Shown piece by piece: positions 16,165-25,241 of a stretch of 34,918 nt of DNA (its first letter is position 1; each line of letters starts with the position of its first letter). The notes beneath the pieces are model-generated. The model searched no databases. It had not been told where the DNA came from and saw only the letters and a program-made list of their open reading frames with translations. The DNA is taken from the NCBI GenBank assembly GCA_035354435.1, contig DAOQAY010000008.1, forward strand, positions 1-34,918, read 5' to 3'. The position numbers were made by a program, and so were the translations under genes. The stretch comes from JAKLDO01 sp035354435 (GTDB lineage Bacteria > UBP6 > UBA1177).

Positions 16165-17244
16165 ATGAAAATTACAATTATCCTGCTGATACTGATGATC
16201 ATGTCAGTTTCATGTATTGAAGATGAAAATGCAATGAACAATTCCGGATGGGAAAAAGAATGGGAAGGGGGGGGCTTAGATGCTTTGGCGTTAAGCGCCG
16301 ACAACACTCTTTTCGTTGGAGGTGGAGTTCCGGTTAAAGATGCTTTTTATACCCTTAATGCATTTAATCTGAATGGAGAACAGAAATTTGAAAAATTTGG
16401 AGAAAGTAATGGTGGAAGAATTTTTTCACTGATTACAGATTCAGATGGGAATCTATATGCTGGAGGAGTAGGTAATTCGCAAGCTTTACTAATTAAGTTT
16501 TCAGCAAACGGTGATATAATATGGACGAATTATTTAAACGAAAAAGAATCAAATTCGGGAACATATGCTTTAGCTTTGGACAAAGACAATAATATTTATG
16601 CAGCCGATAATTCTGAGAGTTCCGGAATAAAAGGTAACATTACAAAATTCTCCCCTGACGGTAAAGAGTTGTGGCATCATAATATTTCAACTGAAGATGC
16701 TGAAGGGGTAATAAACGCTCTTGCTGTTGATTCAGAAGGGAATGTTTATGCCGGTGGCAGCACTTGGGGCAGTCTGTTTGGGGAAAACGCAGGAGAAACA
16801 GATGCGTTTCTTGTAAAGATAGCACCTGATAAAACTCATGTCTGGGAAAAGCAATGGGGAGGGAGTGGGGACGATAGAGTTTACTCTCTTGCGGTTGATA
16901 AAATGAATAATATATATGTGGCTGGAGGAACAAATGGAACAAATGAAATACTCCTTAAATACTCATTTGATGGAAAAAGATTATGGGGAAACGAGGGAAC
17001 TGTGGTTAACTATAAAGCTTTGGCATTAGACAATGAAAACAATTTATATGTAGGAATTGGTTACAAAAAGAATTTGATTGAAAAATACACTTCTGATGGT
17101 GAGAAGATTTGGGACACTAATGATGAAGGAAAATGGGAATGGGGAGTCGAAGGCATTGCATTAGACAGCAATGGCAATCTTTATATCTGTGGCGGAAAAA
17201 ACAGTAATTTCCTTAAAAAAATCCCCGCATCTGAGATGGAATAA
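16165..17244 (+). CDS. Beta-propeller (SBBP-repeat) lipoprotein
   Basis: A 359-residue exported protein. The signal peptide MKITIILLILMIMSVSC ends in a relaxed lipobox with Cys17, so it is probably an outer- or inner-membrane lipoprotein. The rest is about seven repeats of 40-50 residues with the pattern SLAVDKMNNIYVAGGTNG ... LKYSFDGKRLWG, as in SBBP beta-propeller proteins; for example AGGVGNSQALLIKFSANGDIIW and AGGSTWGSLF followed by QWGGSGDDRVYSLAVD. No catalytic domain is attached; binding to a surface ligand or partner is usual for such folds. GGAG lies 9 nt before the ATG. The gene is more AT-rich than the Bat genes and is bracketed by two related direct repeats, which suggests it was inserted or duplicated as a unit. 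Confidence 0.8.
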   Translation: MKITIILLILMIMSVSCIEDENAMNNSGWEKEWEGGGLDALALSADNTLFVGGGVPVKDAFYTLNAFNLNGEQKFEKFGESNGGRIFSLITDSDGNLYAGGVGNSQALLIKFSANGDIIWTNYLNEKESNSGTYALALDKDNNIYAADNSESSGIKGNITKFSPDGKELWHHNISTEDAEGVINALAVDSEGNVYAGGSTWGSLFGENAGETDAFLVKIAPDKTHVWEKQWGGSGDDRVYSLAVDKMNNIYVAGGTNGTNEILLKYSFDGKRLWGNEGTVVNYKALALDNENNLYVGIGYKKNLIEKYTSDGEKIWDTNDEGKWEWGVEGIALDSNGNLYICGGKNSNFLKKIPASEME

Positions 17245-17265
17245 CTTTTTTCCGATGCTTTATAC

Positions 17266-17340
17266 AATAAATTCTCCCCAAATTTCAACTCTTTATTCAT
17301 CGGATTGATTTTTTCTGAAATAAAAATAGTATCAACTCTG
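17266..17340 (+). repeat. Direct repeat, copy 2, between the beta-propeller gene and moxR
   Basis: About 75 bp, the partner of 16001-16070. This copy contains the intact TTGATT-16-TAGTAT promoter of the Bat operon. Confidence 0.75.
17305..17332 (+). promoter_or_regulatory. Predicted promoter of the Bat operon
   Basis: TTGATT (17305-17310), 16 bp, TAGTAT (17327-17332), 46 nt before the moxR ATG. It lies within direct repeat copy 2. Confidence 0.5.
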
Positions 17341-17378
17341 TTTTATACTCGGAACTTGTGAATTAGGAGGAAAAACGA

Positions 17379-18356
17379 ATGGTTTTTGCTGAACTGAATG
17401 AGAGAATAAGGAATCAGGCTCTGGCGGTAAATGCTTTAAAGACTGAGATCTCAAAAGTAATTGTCGGTCAGGAGGAAATGGTCGAAGGTCTTATAATGGG
17501 GATCATCGGCGGCGGTCACATTCTTCTGGAAGGTGTTCCGGGTCTTGCAAAAACGACTGCGGTCAAGGCATTTGCGGATGCTACTGACCTTCAGTTCCAG
17601 CGGATACAGTTCACTCCCGATCTTCTCCCGGCTGATATCATGGGAAGCAGAATTTATAATATGAGCGAACGCTCTTTCGATATAAAGAAAGGTGTAGTGT
17701 TCGCCAATGTCATTCTTGCCGATGAAATAAACCGTGCCCCCGCAAAAGTCCAGTCTGCACTTCTCGAAGCGATGCAGGAAAGGCAGGTTACGATCGGCGA
17801 CACAACTTTTAAACTTCCTGATCCTTTCATAGTTCTTGCGACTCAGAACCCGCTTGAACAGGAAGGAACTTATGCGCTTCCTGAAGCTCAGGTGGACAGG
17901 TTCATGTTCAAAATACTCATCAACTATCCCACAAAAGAAGAAGAGATGAGAATAATAGAGAAGTTCGAAAAGAAAGAGCTCGACCAGAAGCTTAATAAAA
18001 TTCTCGGAGCCTTAGAAGTTAAAGAGTGGCAGGAAACCGTAAAATCGATATATACCGACGAAAGGATCAAAAAATATGTTCTTTCGATCGTTTTTGAGAC
18101 AAGAACTCCTAAAGACAAGTCAATTGCACAGCTTATTGATGTCGGTGCAAGTCCGAGAGCGAGCATTTATCTCATTCTGGCTGGCCGTATCAGAGCGTTC
18201 CTCGAAGGGAGAAATTTTGTAACTCCTGAAGATATTAAGGAAGTTGCATATCCGGTGCTTCGTCACAGAATTATCCCGTCATTTGAAGCCGAAGCTGAAA
18301 AAGTATCGACCGACAGGATAATTTCCGAGCTTTTGAACAAAGTGGAGGTTCCATAG
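17379..18356 (+). CDS. moxR: MoxR-family AAA ATPase
   Basis: A 325-residue MoxR AAA+ chaperone-type ATPase. Walker A is GVPGLAKT (52-59), Walker B is VILADEINRAP (Asp115, Glu116), and the sensor region reads PFIVLATQNPLEQEGTYALPEAQVDRF, a hallmark of MoxR proteins. The C-terminal lid runs to about 320. MoxR ATPases work with von Willebrand A (VWA) proteins, here encoded directly downstream, and are thought to remodel or activate them. AGGAGG lies 8 nt before the ATG. First gene of the Bat operon; the DUF58 gene starts 6 nt after its stop. Confidence 0.95.
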   Translation: MVFAELNERIRNQALAVNALKTEISKVIVGQEEMVEGLIMGIIGGGHILLEGVPGLAKTTAVKAFADATDLQFQRIQFTPDLLPADIMGSRIYNMSERSFDIKKGVVFANVILADEINRAPAKVQSALLEAMQERQVTIGDTTFKLPDPFIVLATQNPLEQEGTYALPEAQVDRFMFKILINYPTKEEEMRIIEKFEKKELDQKLNKILGALEVKEWQETVKSIYTDERIKKYVLSIVFETRTPKDKSIAQLIDVGASPRASIYLILAGRIRAFLEGRNFVTPEDIKEVAYPVLRHRIIPSFEAEAEKVSTDRIISELLNKVEVP

Positions 18357-18362
18357 TCTTTC

Positions 18363-19226
18363 ATGCTTAACGAAGAACTGTTAAAGAAAATAAAGTATAT
18401 CGAGCTCAATGTAAGAAAAAAGGTTGATGACTACCTTCAAGGCTCATACCACACACTTTTTAAAGGGCAGGGGCTCGAATTTCAGGAAGTGCGTGAATAT
18501 ACCGACAGCGATGATGCCAGACTTATCGACTGGAATGTCACGGCAAGGATGAATAAGCCTTACATCAAGCTTTACAGAGAGGAAAGGGAGCTGACTGTCA
18601 TGATAGCGGCTGATATTTCAGGTTCAACTGCTTACGGGAGAAGTTACGGAATTCAGGAAGTTATGGCGACGATTGCGGCGGCTATTTCTTTCAGTGCGAT
18701 AAAGAACTCAGATAAAGTGGGACTGCTTCTTTTTTCCGATCAGATAGAAGAATTCATCCCGCCGAGAAAAGGTAAAAATCATTTTCTGACCGTTATCAGA
18801 TCCCTTCTTACTGCAACTCCGAAAGGCAAAGGTACAGATCCGGCTGTTGCTTTCAGACTTCTCAATAAAGTAATGAAAAGAAAAACGCTGGTGTTTTTTC
18901 TTTCCGATATGTATTTTGATAACATACCTGAATCATTGAAAGTTATGGCATCGAAACACGAAATAATCCCGGTCGGTGTTTATGACGACTCGACATATCT
19001 TCCATTTGTTAAAGGAGCTGTGAACACGATTGATCCCGAGACAGGAAAAATGGAAATGCTCGATTTCAAGAGTATGGAAAACCTTAAGTTCGAAAAGTTC
19101 ATAAGTGGCAAAGATGATGCTTTCAAAAGGCTTGGACTAAGACCGATCTGGATCAGAAACAGAGAGAATTTTATTGATGATCTTGTAAATGGATTCAGAA
19201 AACTCAGCAGAGTGAGAAGAAAATGA
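18363..19226 (+). CDS. DUF58 VWA-like protein
   Basis: A 287-residue DUF58 protein, the standard partner of MoxR. The DUF58 core motif REYTDSDDARLIDWN (44-58) is followed by ARMNKPYIKLYREEREL and then a VWA domain with the metal site DISGS (84-88). There is no membrane helix, so it is cytoplasmic, probably bridging the ATPase and the membrane VWA proteins BatA and BatB. A GGAGG site lies about 14 nt before the ATG, unusually far, partly inside moxR. The 3' end overlaps the next gene by ATGA. Confidence 0.92.
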   Translation: MLNEELLKKIKYIELNVRKKVDDYLQGSYHTLFKGQGLEFQEVREYTDSDDARLIDWNVTARMNKPYIKLYREERELTVMIAADISGSTAYGRSYGIQEVMATIAAAISFSAIKNSDKVGLLLFSDQIEEFIPPRKGKNHFLTVIRSLLTATPKGKGTDPAVAFRLLNKVMKRKTLVFFLSDMYFDNIPESLKVMASKHEIIPVGVYDDSTYLPFVKGAVNTIDPETGKMEMLDFKSMENLKFEKFISGKDDAFKRLGLRPIWIRNRENFIDDLVNGFRKLSRVRRK

Positions 19227-20086
19227 AAAAGATTGCAATACTGATATGTCTGTTTATGTCGTTTTCCGCTTTTGCGGATGCCCTGAAACCGGTTGTTGAG
19301 AAAAAAAATGTCTACATCGGTGAAGAGCTTAATATAAAGGTTGAAATTCCACCAGCAAAAAACATGTCTGCAAAATTCCTTAAAGAAAACAGCGACATGG
19401 CAATAACAGGCGTGACACCTGCACCTGACGGTAAAGCTTTGACGATAAAGCTTATTACGCTGAAAGAAGGCGAACTCGAAGTCCCTGAAATAGAGCTGAC
19501 TCTGGATGGTTCGATAATGAATGTCGGATCGTTCAATATCACTTCTCAAAACAGGACGCAGGAAAGCGACATGAAGCTGCGTGATATAAAAGAACCTGTT
19601 AAAATTATGGAGAAAGATTATACATTTATCTATGTTTTTGCCGGTCTTCTCATAATAATTGCGTTCTTTTTCCTGATAAGATATCTGATGAGAAAACTCC
19701 GTAAAAATAAACCGGTTCCGGTTTTTCAGATATCTCCCTTTGAAGTTGCGGCACAGTATTTAAAAGAGGCAAAAATTAAAAGAGAGAACGGTGATCTTGA
19801 ATCGTTCACGGATCTTGTCACATTCGGACTTAAAACTTATATGTCTTTGAAATGTAAGGCAAATTATAGAGAAATGACAACTTATGAGATCCGCAGGGAA
19901 TTGAAAAGAGACAAGCTGTTTTCAAAATTTGACAAGAGGATCATTGATCTTCTGAAAGTGGGCGACAGGTTTAAATTCGCTGATGAACAGCTTGATGACA
20001 GTGATTTTGACATGATAGTCAGTGAATTTGAGAACATTGTTAATGAAATTGAAAAAAGCGGAGTGAATTCAAATGCAGTTTCTTAG
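19223..20086 (+). CDS. DUF4381-like membrane protein of the Bat operon
   Basis: A 287-residue protein with a signal peptide (MKKIAILICLFMSFSAFA), a periplasmic beta-rich domain (about 20-125) resembling part of BatD, one membrane helix (about 136-155, FIYVFAGLLIIIAFFFLIRYL) and a cytoplasmic helical tail. The tail pattern AAQYLKEAKIKRENGDLESFTDLVTFGLKTYMSLK ... REMTTYEIRREL resembles the C-terminal part of DUF4381/BatD-like proteins found between DUF58 and BatA genes in other bacteria. It starts inside the DUF58 stop (ATGA) and runs 14 nt into batA. Function is not known beyond membership of this operon. Confidence 0.7.
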   Translation: MKKIAILICLFMSFSAFADALKPVVEKKNVYIGEELNIKVEIPPAKNMSAKFLKENSDMAITGVTPAPDGKALTIKLITLKEGELEVPEIELTLDGSIMNVGSFNITSQNRTQESDMKLRDIKEPVKIMEKDYTFIYVFAGLLIIIAFFFLIRYLMRKLRKNKPVPVFQISPFEVAAQYLKEAKIKRENGDLESFTDLVTFGLKTYMSLKCKANYREMTTYEIRRELKRDKLFSKFDKRIIDLLKVGDRFKFADEQLDDSDFDMIVSEFENIVNEIEKSGVNSNAVS

Positions 20087-21059
20087 TCCATACTGGCTCC
20101 TGCTTTCAATTTTAATTATTCCGGCGGCTTATCTGCATTTGCGCCTGAAAGGTTCTTCCGGACAGATGATCTATTCAAATTTCCGTAATCTGAGAAACCG
20201 TGCGTCATGGAAGTTCCTGCTTCCGGGAATTATTGATGCAGTTGCAATACTTGTGGCGATAGTGGCGCTTGCAAGACCCGTAAGCCTTGAAAAAACGGTC
20301 ACTCCTCCGATCGAAGGAAAGGATATCATTGTAGCACTGGACATTTCCGGATCGATGGAGGCACTTGATTTTCAGCCGAAGAATAGAATTGAAGCAGCAA
20401 AAAAAGTTATTGAAAGTTTTGTGAAAGGAAGGTCTTCCGACCGGCTCGGACTGGTATTCTTTGCGAAAGAGAGTTTTCTTCAGGTTCCGCTGACAACGGA
20501 TTATGATGTTTTTATCGAGCTTCTTTCGAGACTTAAAACAGGTGTCATAGAAGACGGAACTGCTATAGGGAACGGTCTGGGACTTGCGTTGTCAAAACTT
20601 TCGAACAGCAAGGCGAAAAGCAGAGTGATAATCATTCTGACAGACGGCGATTCCAATGCAGGAAATCTCAGTCCTGAAACTGCTGCTGAAATGGCGGCTA
20701 AAGAAGGTGTAAAGATATACTCGATACTGATAGGAACTGACAAAGCGGTTCCATTTCCGACAGGCAAAGATTTTTTTGGAAATGACACATTTCAGAATAT
20801 ACAGATGAAAACCAACCCCGGTCTTTTGAAAAAAATATCAGAAAAATCGGGCGGAAAATTCTACCAGTCGATTTCCACAGATCAGTTGAAAAAGGCGTTC
20901 AAGGATATTGATGAACTTGAAAAAAGTCCAGTTCCGGCAAGAAAGCTTAAAATATACAACGAATATGCGCCGTATTTTATACTGTTTTCTATTCTGCTCC
21001 TGTGTCTTGCAAGATTTGCGGCACTCATTTTCAAACTCTATCCGGAGGTTGAAAGATGA
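20073..21059 (+). CDS. batA: BatA, membrane VWA protein
   Basis: A 328-residue protein with the BatA layout: two N-terminal membrane helices (YWLLLSILIIPAAYLHL and FLLPGIIDAVAILVAIVALARPV), a VWA domain with a complete metal site DISGS (90-94), a Thr in the loop near PLTTDYD and the Asp of ILTDGDSNAGN, and a C-terminal helix (YFILFSILLLCLARFAALIF). BatA and BatB are thought to bind each other or other partners through the metal site and to be acted on by MoxR. GGAG lies 10 nt before the ATG. The stop overlaps the batB start by 4 nt. Confidence 0.92.
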   Translation: MQFLSPYWLLLSILIIPAAYLHLRLKGSSGQMIYSNFRNLRNRASWKFLLPGIIDAVAILVAIVALARPVSLEKTVTPPIEGKDIIVALDISGSMEALDFQPKNRIEAAKKVIESFVKGRSSDRLGLVFFAKESFLQVPLTTDYDVFIELLSRLKTGVIEDGTAIGNGLGLALSKLSNSKAKSRVIIILTDGDSNAGNLSPETAAEMAAKEGVKIYSILIGTDKAVPFPTGKDFFGNDTFQNIQMKTNPGLLKKISEKSGGKFYQSISTDQLKKAFKDIDELEKSPVPARKLKIYNEYAPYFILFSILLLCLARFAALIFKLYPEVER

Positions 21060-22027
21060 AATTTTTTGACTGGAAATACCTTCTTGTAATACTTGTGTGG
21101 TTTCCTGTTATTATTGTCTGGATGTCGTACTCCTCGAAGAAAAGAGGAGAGTTTCTGACAGGTTTTTCAAAAAGCCAGATAGAAAAGATACAGAAATTTT
21201 CAATAAAAAAGATATGGTACAGAAGAATAGTTATTTTCCTTGTTCTGATACTGCTATCAATATCTGCTGCCAGACCGCTTATCGGCGGAGAGGATGTCAA
21301 TACCAAAAGTGACGGAATAGATATCGCCGTAGTTTTTGATGTCAGCCTCAGTATGTACGCTGAAGATGAGAACGGTCCGAGGTATGAAAAGGGAAAGAAA
21401 ATGATGTTCGATGTCCTGAGTTCGCTGACAGGTGACAGAGTGGCACTTATACCGTTTGCCGGAGCCGCTTTCCTGCAGATGCCTCTGACTGACGACTATG
21501 AAACCCTTGCAACTGTAGTGTCTGTTCTTGAGCCTGGTATGATAGAAAAACAGGGTACTTCTCTGGGTACAGCAGTTGAAATGGCTGTGGATACGCTTAA
21601 ATCATCAGGGAGCGAATCTGACAAACTGATAGTTGTTATATCAGACGGTGAAGATCCTGACCTTGATTTCGATTCTGTCAGCAAGAAAATAAAGGAAAAT
21701 AATATCCATCTTGCAATACTTCCGCTTGGAACTGAAGAAGGAGCACCTGTCAGGATCGGTGAAAGTTATCTCAAAGATGAAAATGAAAATACAGTTGTAT
21801 CGAGGATAGACAAAGGCTTTTTTGAAAAATGTACTACAGCTCTGAATGCATTCGAGATAAAAAAAGGTGATACAATAAGTTCATATATCAAAGATTTCAA
21901 GAAGACGGTCAGAAACGAGGAAAGGACAGTTCACATATATATTGAAAAATTCCAGATACCGCTCCTTTTTGCGATAGTGCTTTATTTTCTTTTTATAATA
22001 CTTTCAACAAATTGGAGAAAATCATGA
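21056..22027 (+). CDS. batB: BatB, membrane VWA protein
   Basis: A 323-residue paralogue of BatA with the same layout: helices at about 8-24 and 57-75, VWA domain with DVSLS (95-99), PLTDDYE and VVISDGEDPD, and a C-terminal helix (IPLLFAIVLYFLFIIL). The metal site is complete. A CCGGAGG site precedes the ATG. Its last residues overlap the start of batC. Named BatB by order after BatA and by its downstream TPR protein. Confidence 0.9.
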   Translation: MKFFDWKYLLVILVWFPVIIVWMSYSSKKRGEFLTGFSKSQIEKIQKFSIKKIWYRRIVIFLVLILLSISAARPLIGGEDVNTKSDGIDIAVVFDVSLSMYAEDENGPRYEKGKKMMFDVLSSLTGDRVALIPFAGAAFLQMPLTDDYETLATVVSVLEPGMIEKQGTSLGTAVEMAVDTLKSSGSESDKLIVVISDGEDPDLDFDSVSKKIKENNIHLAILPLGTEEGAPVRIGESYLKDENENTVVSRIDKGFFEKCTTALNAFEIKKGDTISSYIKDFKKTVRNEERTVHIYIEKFQIPLLFAIVLYFLFIILSTNWRKS

Positions 22028-22788
22028 ACAAAGTGGCAGTTTTAATACTTCTGGCACTTCCTTTGTTTTCTTTTACTCCTTTTGAAAAAGAGGCATCTGA
22101 AAGTAAAAAAGGTCGTGAAAGTTATTCCAAAGGTGAAATGGATAAAGCCGGAGAAGAGTTCTCAAAAGCTTCTGTCAGGCTGAAGAACAATGCGGAAGCG
22201 TTTTATAATATGGGGAATGCGAAGCTTAAAGCAGGAGACAATGAAGGAGCTCTTGATGCGTACAGGAAATCACTTGAAACAGGCAACGCTGTCCCTGAAT
22301 TGAAATCCCGTATTTTTCACAATATGGGCAATGCCATGACTTCCATGAAGAAACTTGAAGATGCTGAAAAATATTATATTCGTTCGCTTATTGAAAAACC
22401 GCAGACTGATACGGCTGAGAATCTTGAAATTGTAAGAAGAATGATCAAGCAGCAACAGCAGCAGCAACAGCAGCAGGAACAGCAGAAAAAAGATCAACAG
22501 GAACAGGATAATAAACAGGAAGAACAGAAAGATTCTCAGGATAAGCAAGAGCAGCAAGAACAGCAAGAACAGCAGAAACAGCAGGAAGATCAGGCAAAAC
22601 AGGACGAAGAAAAGAAAGAAGAAAAGCAGGAAGTTGCACAAGCTGAAGAAAAGAAAGATGAAGATGAAAAAGATAAAAAAGAAGATAGAAAAGCTATTTT
22701 AAAACAGTTTGATCAAAGGAAAAATTTGCAAATATCACCTTTCATGCTAAAGAAGGAAAGTGACTCGCAAAATGGTCAGACCTGGTAG
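22024..22788 (+). CDS. batC: BatC, TPR protein with a long Gln/Glu/Lys tract
   Basis: A 254-residue protein: signal peptide (MNKVAVLILLALPLFSF), three TPR-like repeats (about 25-135: GRESYSKGEMDKAGEEFSKAS, AEAFYNMGNAKLKAGDNEGALDAYRKSL, IFHNMGNAMTSMKKLEDAEKYY), then about 80 residues made almost only of Gln, Glu, Lys and Asp (143-225), and a short tail with ILKQFDQRKNLQ. I chose the ATG at 22024 because GGAG lies 6 nt upstream and overlaps the batB stop as ATGA; a TTG at 22012 would use that site as coding. Bat TPR proteins often carry such charged low-complexity tails. TPRs probably bind BatB or BatD. Confidence 0.85.
   Translation: MNKVAVLILLALPLFSFTPFEKEASESKKGRESYSKGEMDKAGEEFSKASVRLKNNAEAFYNMGNAKLKAGDNEGALDAYRKSLETGNAVPELKSRIFHNMGNAMTSMKKLEDAEKYYIRSLIEKPQTDTAENLEIVRRMIKQQQQQQQQQEQQKKDQQEQDNKQEEQKDSQDKQEQQEQQEQQKQQEDQAKQDEEKKEEKQEVAQAEEKKDEDEKDKKEDRKAILKQFDQRKNLQISPFMLKKESDSQNGQTW
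22450..22620 (+). repeat. Low-complexity CAG/CAA-GAA tract in batC
   Basis: Nearly every codon is CAG, CAA, GAA, AAA, AAG, GAT or GAC, starting with nine Gln codons in a row. Such a tract can change length by slippage. Confidence 0.75.
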
Positions 22789-22794
22789 AGGAAG

Positions 22795-24534
22795 ATGGTG
22801 GAAATGAAAAGAATTACTAAGATTTTTATAATTGCTTCGTTCATATTTTTATGTTTACCCGTTTGGAGTAGTTCTATAACTCTTTCTTCTGACAGCGATA
22901 CTGTTTCTGTCGATGAAACATTAAGGATGGTTCTGACTGCCGAGGGGTCATTCGAAGAAATAACAGAACCGGATTTTAATGGTTTTTCAGTAGAGAACAG
23001 ATCTGAATCGCAGTCGAATTCCGTAAGTATAATCAACGGAAAAATGGAAAGTAAAAAGAGCATCAGCTATACATATTTTCTCCGTGCTGCTAAAAATGGT
23101 GTGTTCAAGATCGGTCCTGCAAAGATAAGTCTGAAAAACGGGCAGTTTGAAAAATCCAATACACTCACTATCACAGTTACCGGGGGTGGATCAGCAGGCG
23201 GAACGGTTTCCGGTAATGTGTCTGCTGATGATTCTCAGTCTTCAGGATCAACTCTTTCCAGTTCGCTTGTTTCTCCGCTTACAAAATGGGAAAGAAAGAC
23301 ACCGAATTATTTTTTAAGAGCGGTTGTGGAACCTCAGGGCGATGTTTACGAGGGTGAACCAAGTACAATAAAATACTATATTTTTGTCAAGCCGGGGTCA
23401 ATATCAGATCTCAATATGTATAAATCACCGTCTTTCGAAAACTGCTGGAAAGAAGAAAAACAGGAAAGCAGACTCACTTTTCAAAGAATTGCAATTGATG
23501 GCGAAGCCTATGACTACGGATTGTTGAAAACATTTGTGATTATTCCTGAAAAAGGTTTGAAATCTTTGAACGGCACACAGATGATAGTCGATGTGATGAC
23601 AGGTTCTTTTTTCAATACAAAAAAAATGTCAATTTCAACTCCTGCAATGAGAATTCCGCTGATTCCGCTTCCGGAAGCAGTTCAGCACAGTGAAGGAATA
23701 TACGGCGATTTTCAAGTCGAGGTCAACAAAAATTCTGTTACGATAGATAAAAACAATCTGCTCGAAACAGTTGAATACACAATAAAAGGGTGCGGTAATT
23801 TTCAGGCCGCCGAAATAAAGCCGGTTGAAAATCGTGAACTCAAGATATTCGCTCCGGAAGTTGATAACAGAATAAGCACTTTTTCAAAAGGTTACTGCGG
23901 AGAGAAAAGGTATAAATTCATGCTCAAAGGTCTTCAGACAGGTGAAACGGTTCTGAAAGCAAAGCCTTTTGAAGTCTTCAGCAAAGATAAAGGCTGGGTG
24001 TCCGTTATTGTTCCTGATATAAATGTGAATGTGAAGGATGTCACTGTTTCGGATGATACCGCCGGTGAGAAAAAACAGCAGAGTTTTGAACTGCTGAAAG
24101 AACTTCCGGCAGATATGAAGATTTACAGCACAAAAAGCATTGTCGCCAGATCATGGTTCCTGACAGCAATGGCAATACCGTTTCTTATCTCTCTGATATC
24201 ATTTCTGATCTGGTTTACAGGTATCGCCATAAGAAGAAGATCAAGATCGTTCAATTCTAAACTGGAAAAATGGGAAAAATCGGTAATGTTGTCAAATGAC
24301 AGCACGGAACTTCTCAATGTTTTCTATGATGCCTTGAAGGATCTCTACTCTATTGAGATCAGAGGTGCAAGAAGTCAGGCGCTCTTGAAAAAGCACGGCA
24401 ATTCATTTGCTGATATAACCGAATTTATTCGTGAAATTGAATATCTGACATTCAGTGGAACCAATGTGAACAATCTGAACGCTTTGAAAGAAAAAGCTTC
24501 AGGACTCCTTAGGTTAAGAGGGAGGAAAAAATGA
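22795..24534 (+). CDS. batD: BatD (BatD/oxygen-tolerance family) membrane protein
   Basis: A 579-residue protein with an N-terminal signal segment (ITKIFIIASFIFLCLPVWSSS), beta-rich repeats typical of BatD (VSVDETLRMVLTAEGSFEEITEPDFNGFSV ... SYTYFLRAAKNGVFKIGPAKI), a further domain starting at APNYFLR-like TPNYFLRAVVEPQGDVYEGE, and a C-terminal membrane helix (WFLTAMAIPFLISLISFLIWF) with a helical cytoplasmic tail. An in-frame ATG at 22804 gives a neater signal peptide and a workable GGTGG site, so the true start may be three codons later. The stop overlaps batE by ATGA. The exact role of BatD in the complex is unknown. Confidence 0.88.
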   Translation: MVEMKRITKIFIIASFIFLCLPVWSSSITLSSDSDTVSVDETLRMVLTAEGSFEEITEPDFNGFSVENRSESQSNSVSIINGKMESKKSISYTYFLRAAKNGVFKIGPAKISLKNGQFEKSNTLTITVTGGGSAGGTVSGNVSADDSQSSGSTLSSSLVSPLTKWERKTPNYFLRAVVEPQGDVYEGEPSTIKYYIFVKPGSISDLNMYKSPSFENCWKEEKQESRLTFQRIAIDGEAYDYGLLKTFVIIPEKGLKSLNGTQMIVDVMTGSFFNTKKMSISTPAMRIPLIPLPEAVQHSEGIYGDFQVEVNKNSVTIDKNNLLETVEYTIKGCGNFQAAEIKPVENRELKIFAPEVDNRISTFSKGYCGEKRYKFMLKGLQTGETVLKAKPFEVFSKDKGWVSVIVPDINVNVKDVTVSDDTAGEKKQQSFELLKELPADMKIYSTKSIVARSWFLTAMAIPFLISLISFLIWFTGIAIRRRSRSFNSKLEKWEKSVMLSNDSTELLNVFYDALKDLYSIEIRGARSQALLKKHGNSFADITEFIREIEYLTFSGTNVNNLNALKEKASGLLRLRGRKK

Positions 24535-25241
24535 AGAAATATATACTTTTTATAATTCTGGTGATGCTTTCGGCAGATCTTTTTTCGGATGATGACGGTT
24601 TTTCACTTTACATAAAAAAAGATTATCAGGGCGCATACAAAGCTTTCAACGAAAAGTTCGTAAAATCAGATGCCGATCCGCTTTATTCCTATAATCTGGG
24701 AGTTACTGCAAATGCGCTCGGTCTTGAAGGCGAAGCGGTATATTTCTACCTTCAGGCACTTCAGAAGGCTCCTGATCTGACAGAAGCAAAGAACAATATG
24801 CAGGTGATAACTTCAAAGAACAATATTACAGTTCCTGCAACTCTCTTGGAACCTGAACGGTCTGTAGATTTTGTCCTGATCACTTTTTTCATTTCGATAT
24901 ATATTTTCTCGATACTTGTTTCGATGCTGTTCTTTTCACCTGACTGGAAAATAAAGACCGCAATGCTTCCTGTTTTTCTTGTCATGGCGGTAACAGCAGT
25001 TCTTTTTTTCACGAGCCATGATGCTAGGAGCAGCGAGAACTGGGGAGTAGTTGTCAAAAGCGCTGAACTTAAGAGCGGGCCTGATGATTCTTTAAGCGGA
25101 ATAGGCAATATAAAGGAAGGGGAAATAGTAAATATAGTATTTTCAAGCGGTTCATGGTATAAAGTGAAAAGTTTTCAGGATAATGTTGAAGGCTGGGTTG
25201 ATTTGAATAAGATTCGCGCAATCATGAGGGGTTATAAATAA
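24531..25241 (+). CDS. batE: BatE-like TPR and SH3 domain membrane protein
   Basis: A 236-residue protein: signal peptide (MKKYILFIILVMLSADLFS), a TPR region (about 25-95: YIKKDYQGAYKAFNEKFVKSDADPLYSYNLGVTANALGLEGEAVYFYLQAL), two membrane helices (about 112-132 and 139-158) and a C-terminal bacterial SH3 domain (WGVVVKSAELKSGPDDSLSGIGNIKEGEIVNIVF ... WYKVKSFQDNVEGWVDLNKI). This is the BatE layout of TPR plus SH3. The ATG lies inside the batD stop codon, with GGAGG upstream. SH3 domains of this kind often bind cell-wall peptides. Confidence 0.85.
   Translation: MKKYILFIILVMLSADLFSDDDGFSLYIKKDYQGAYKAFNEKFVKSDADPLYSYNLGVTANALGLEGEAVYFYLQALQKAPDLTEAKNNMQVITSKNNITVPATLLEPERSVDFVLITFFISIYIFSILVSMLFFSPDWKIKTAMLPVFLVMAVTAVLFFTSHDARSSENWGVVVKSAELKSGPDDSLSGIGNIKEGEIVNIVFSSGSWYKVKSFQDNVEGWVDLNKIRAIMRGYK

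Noticed and set aside
22270..22641. Leu/Phe-rich minus-strand open frame
   Set aside because: It is the complement of the CAG/CAA/GAA tract in batC; low complexity only.
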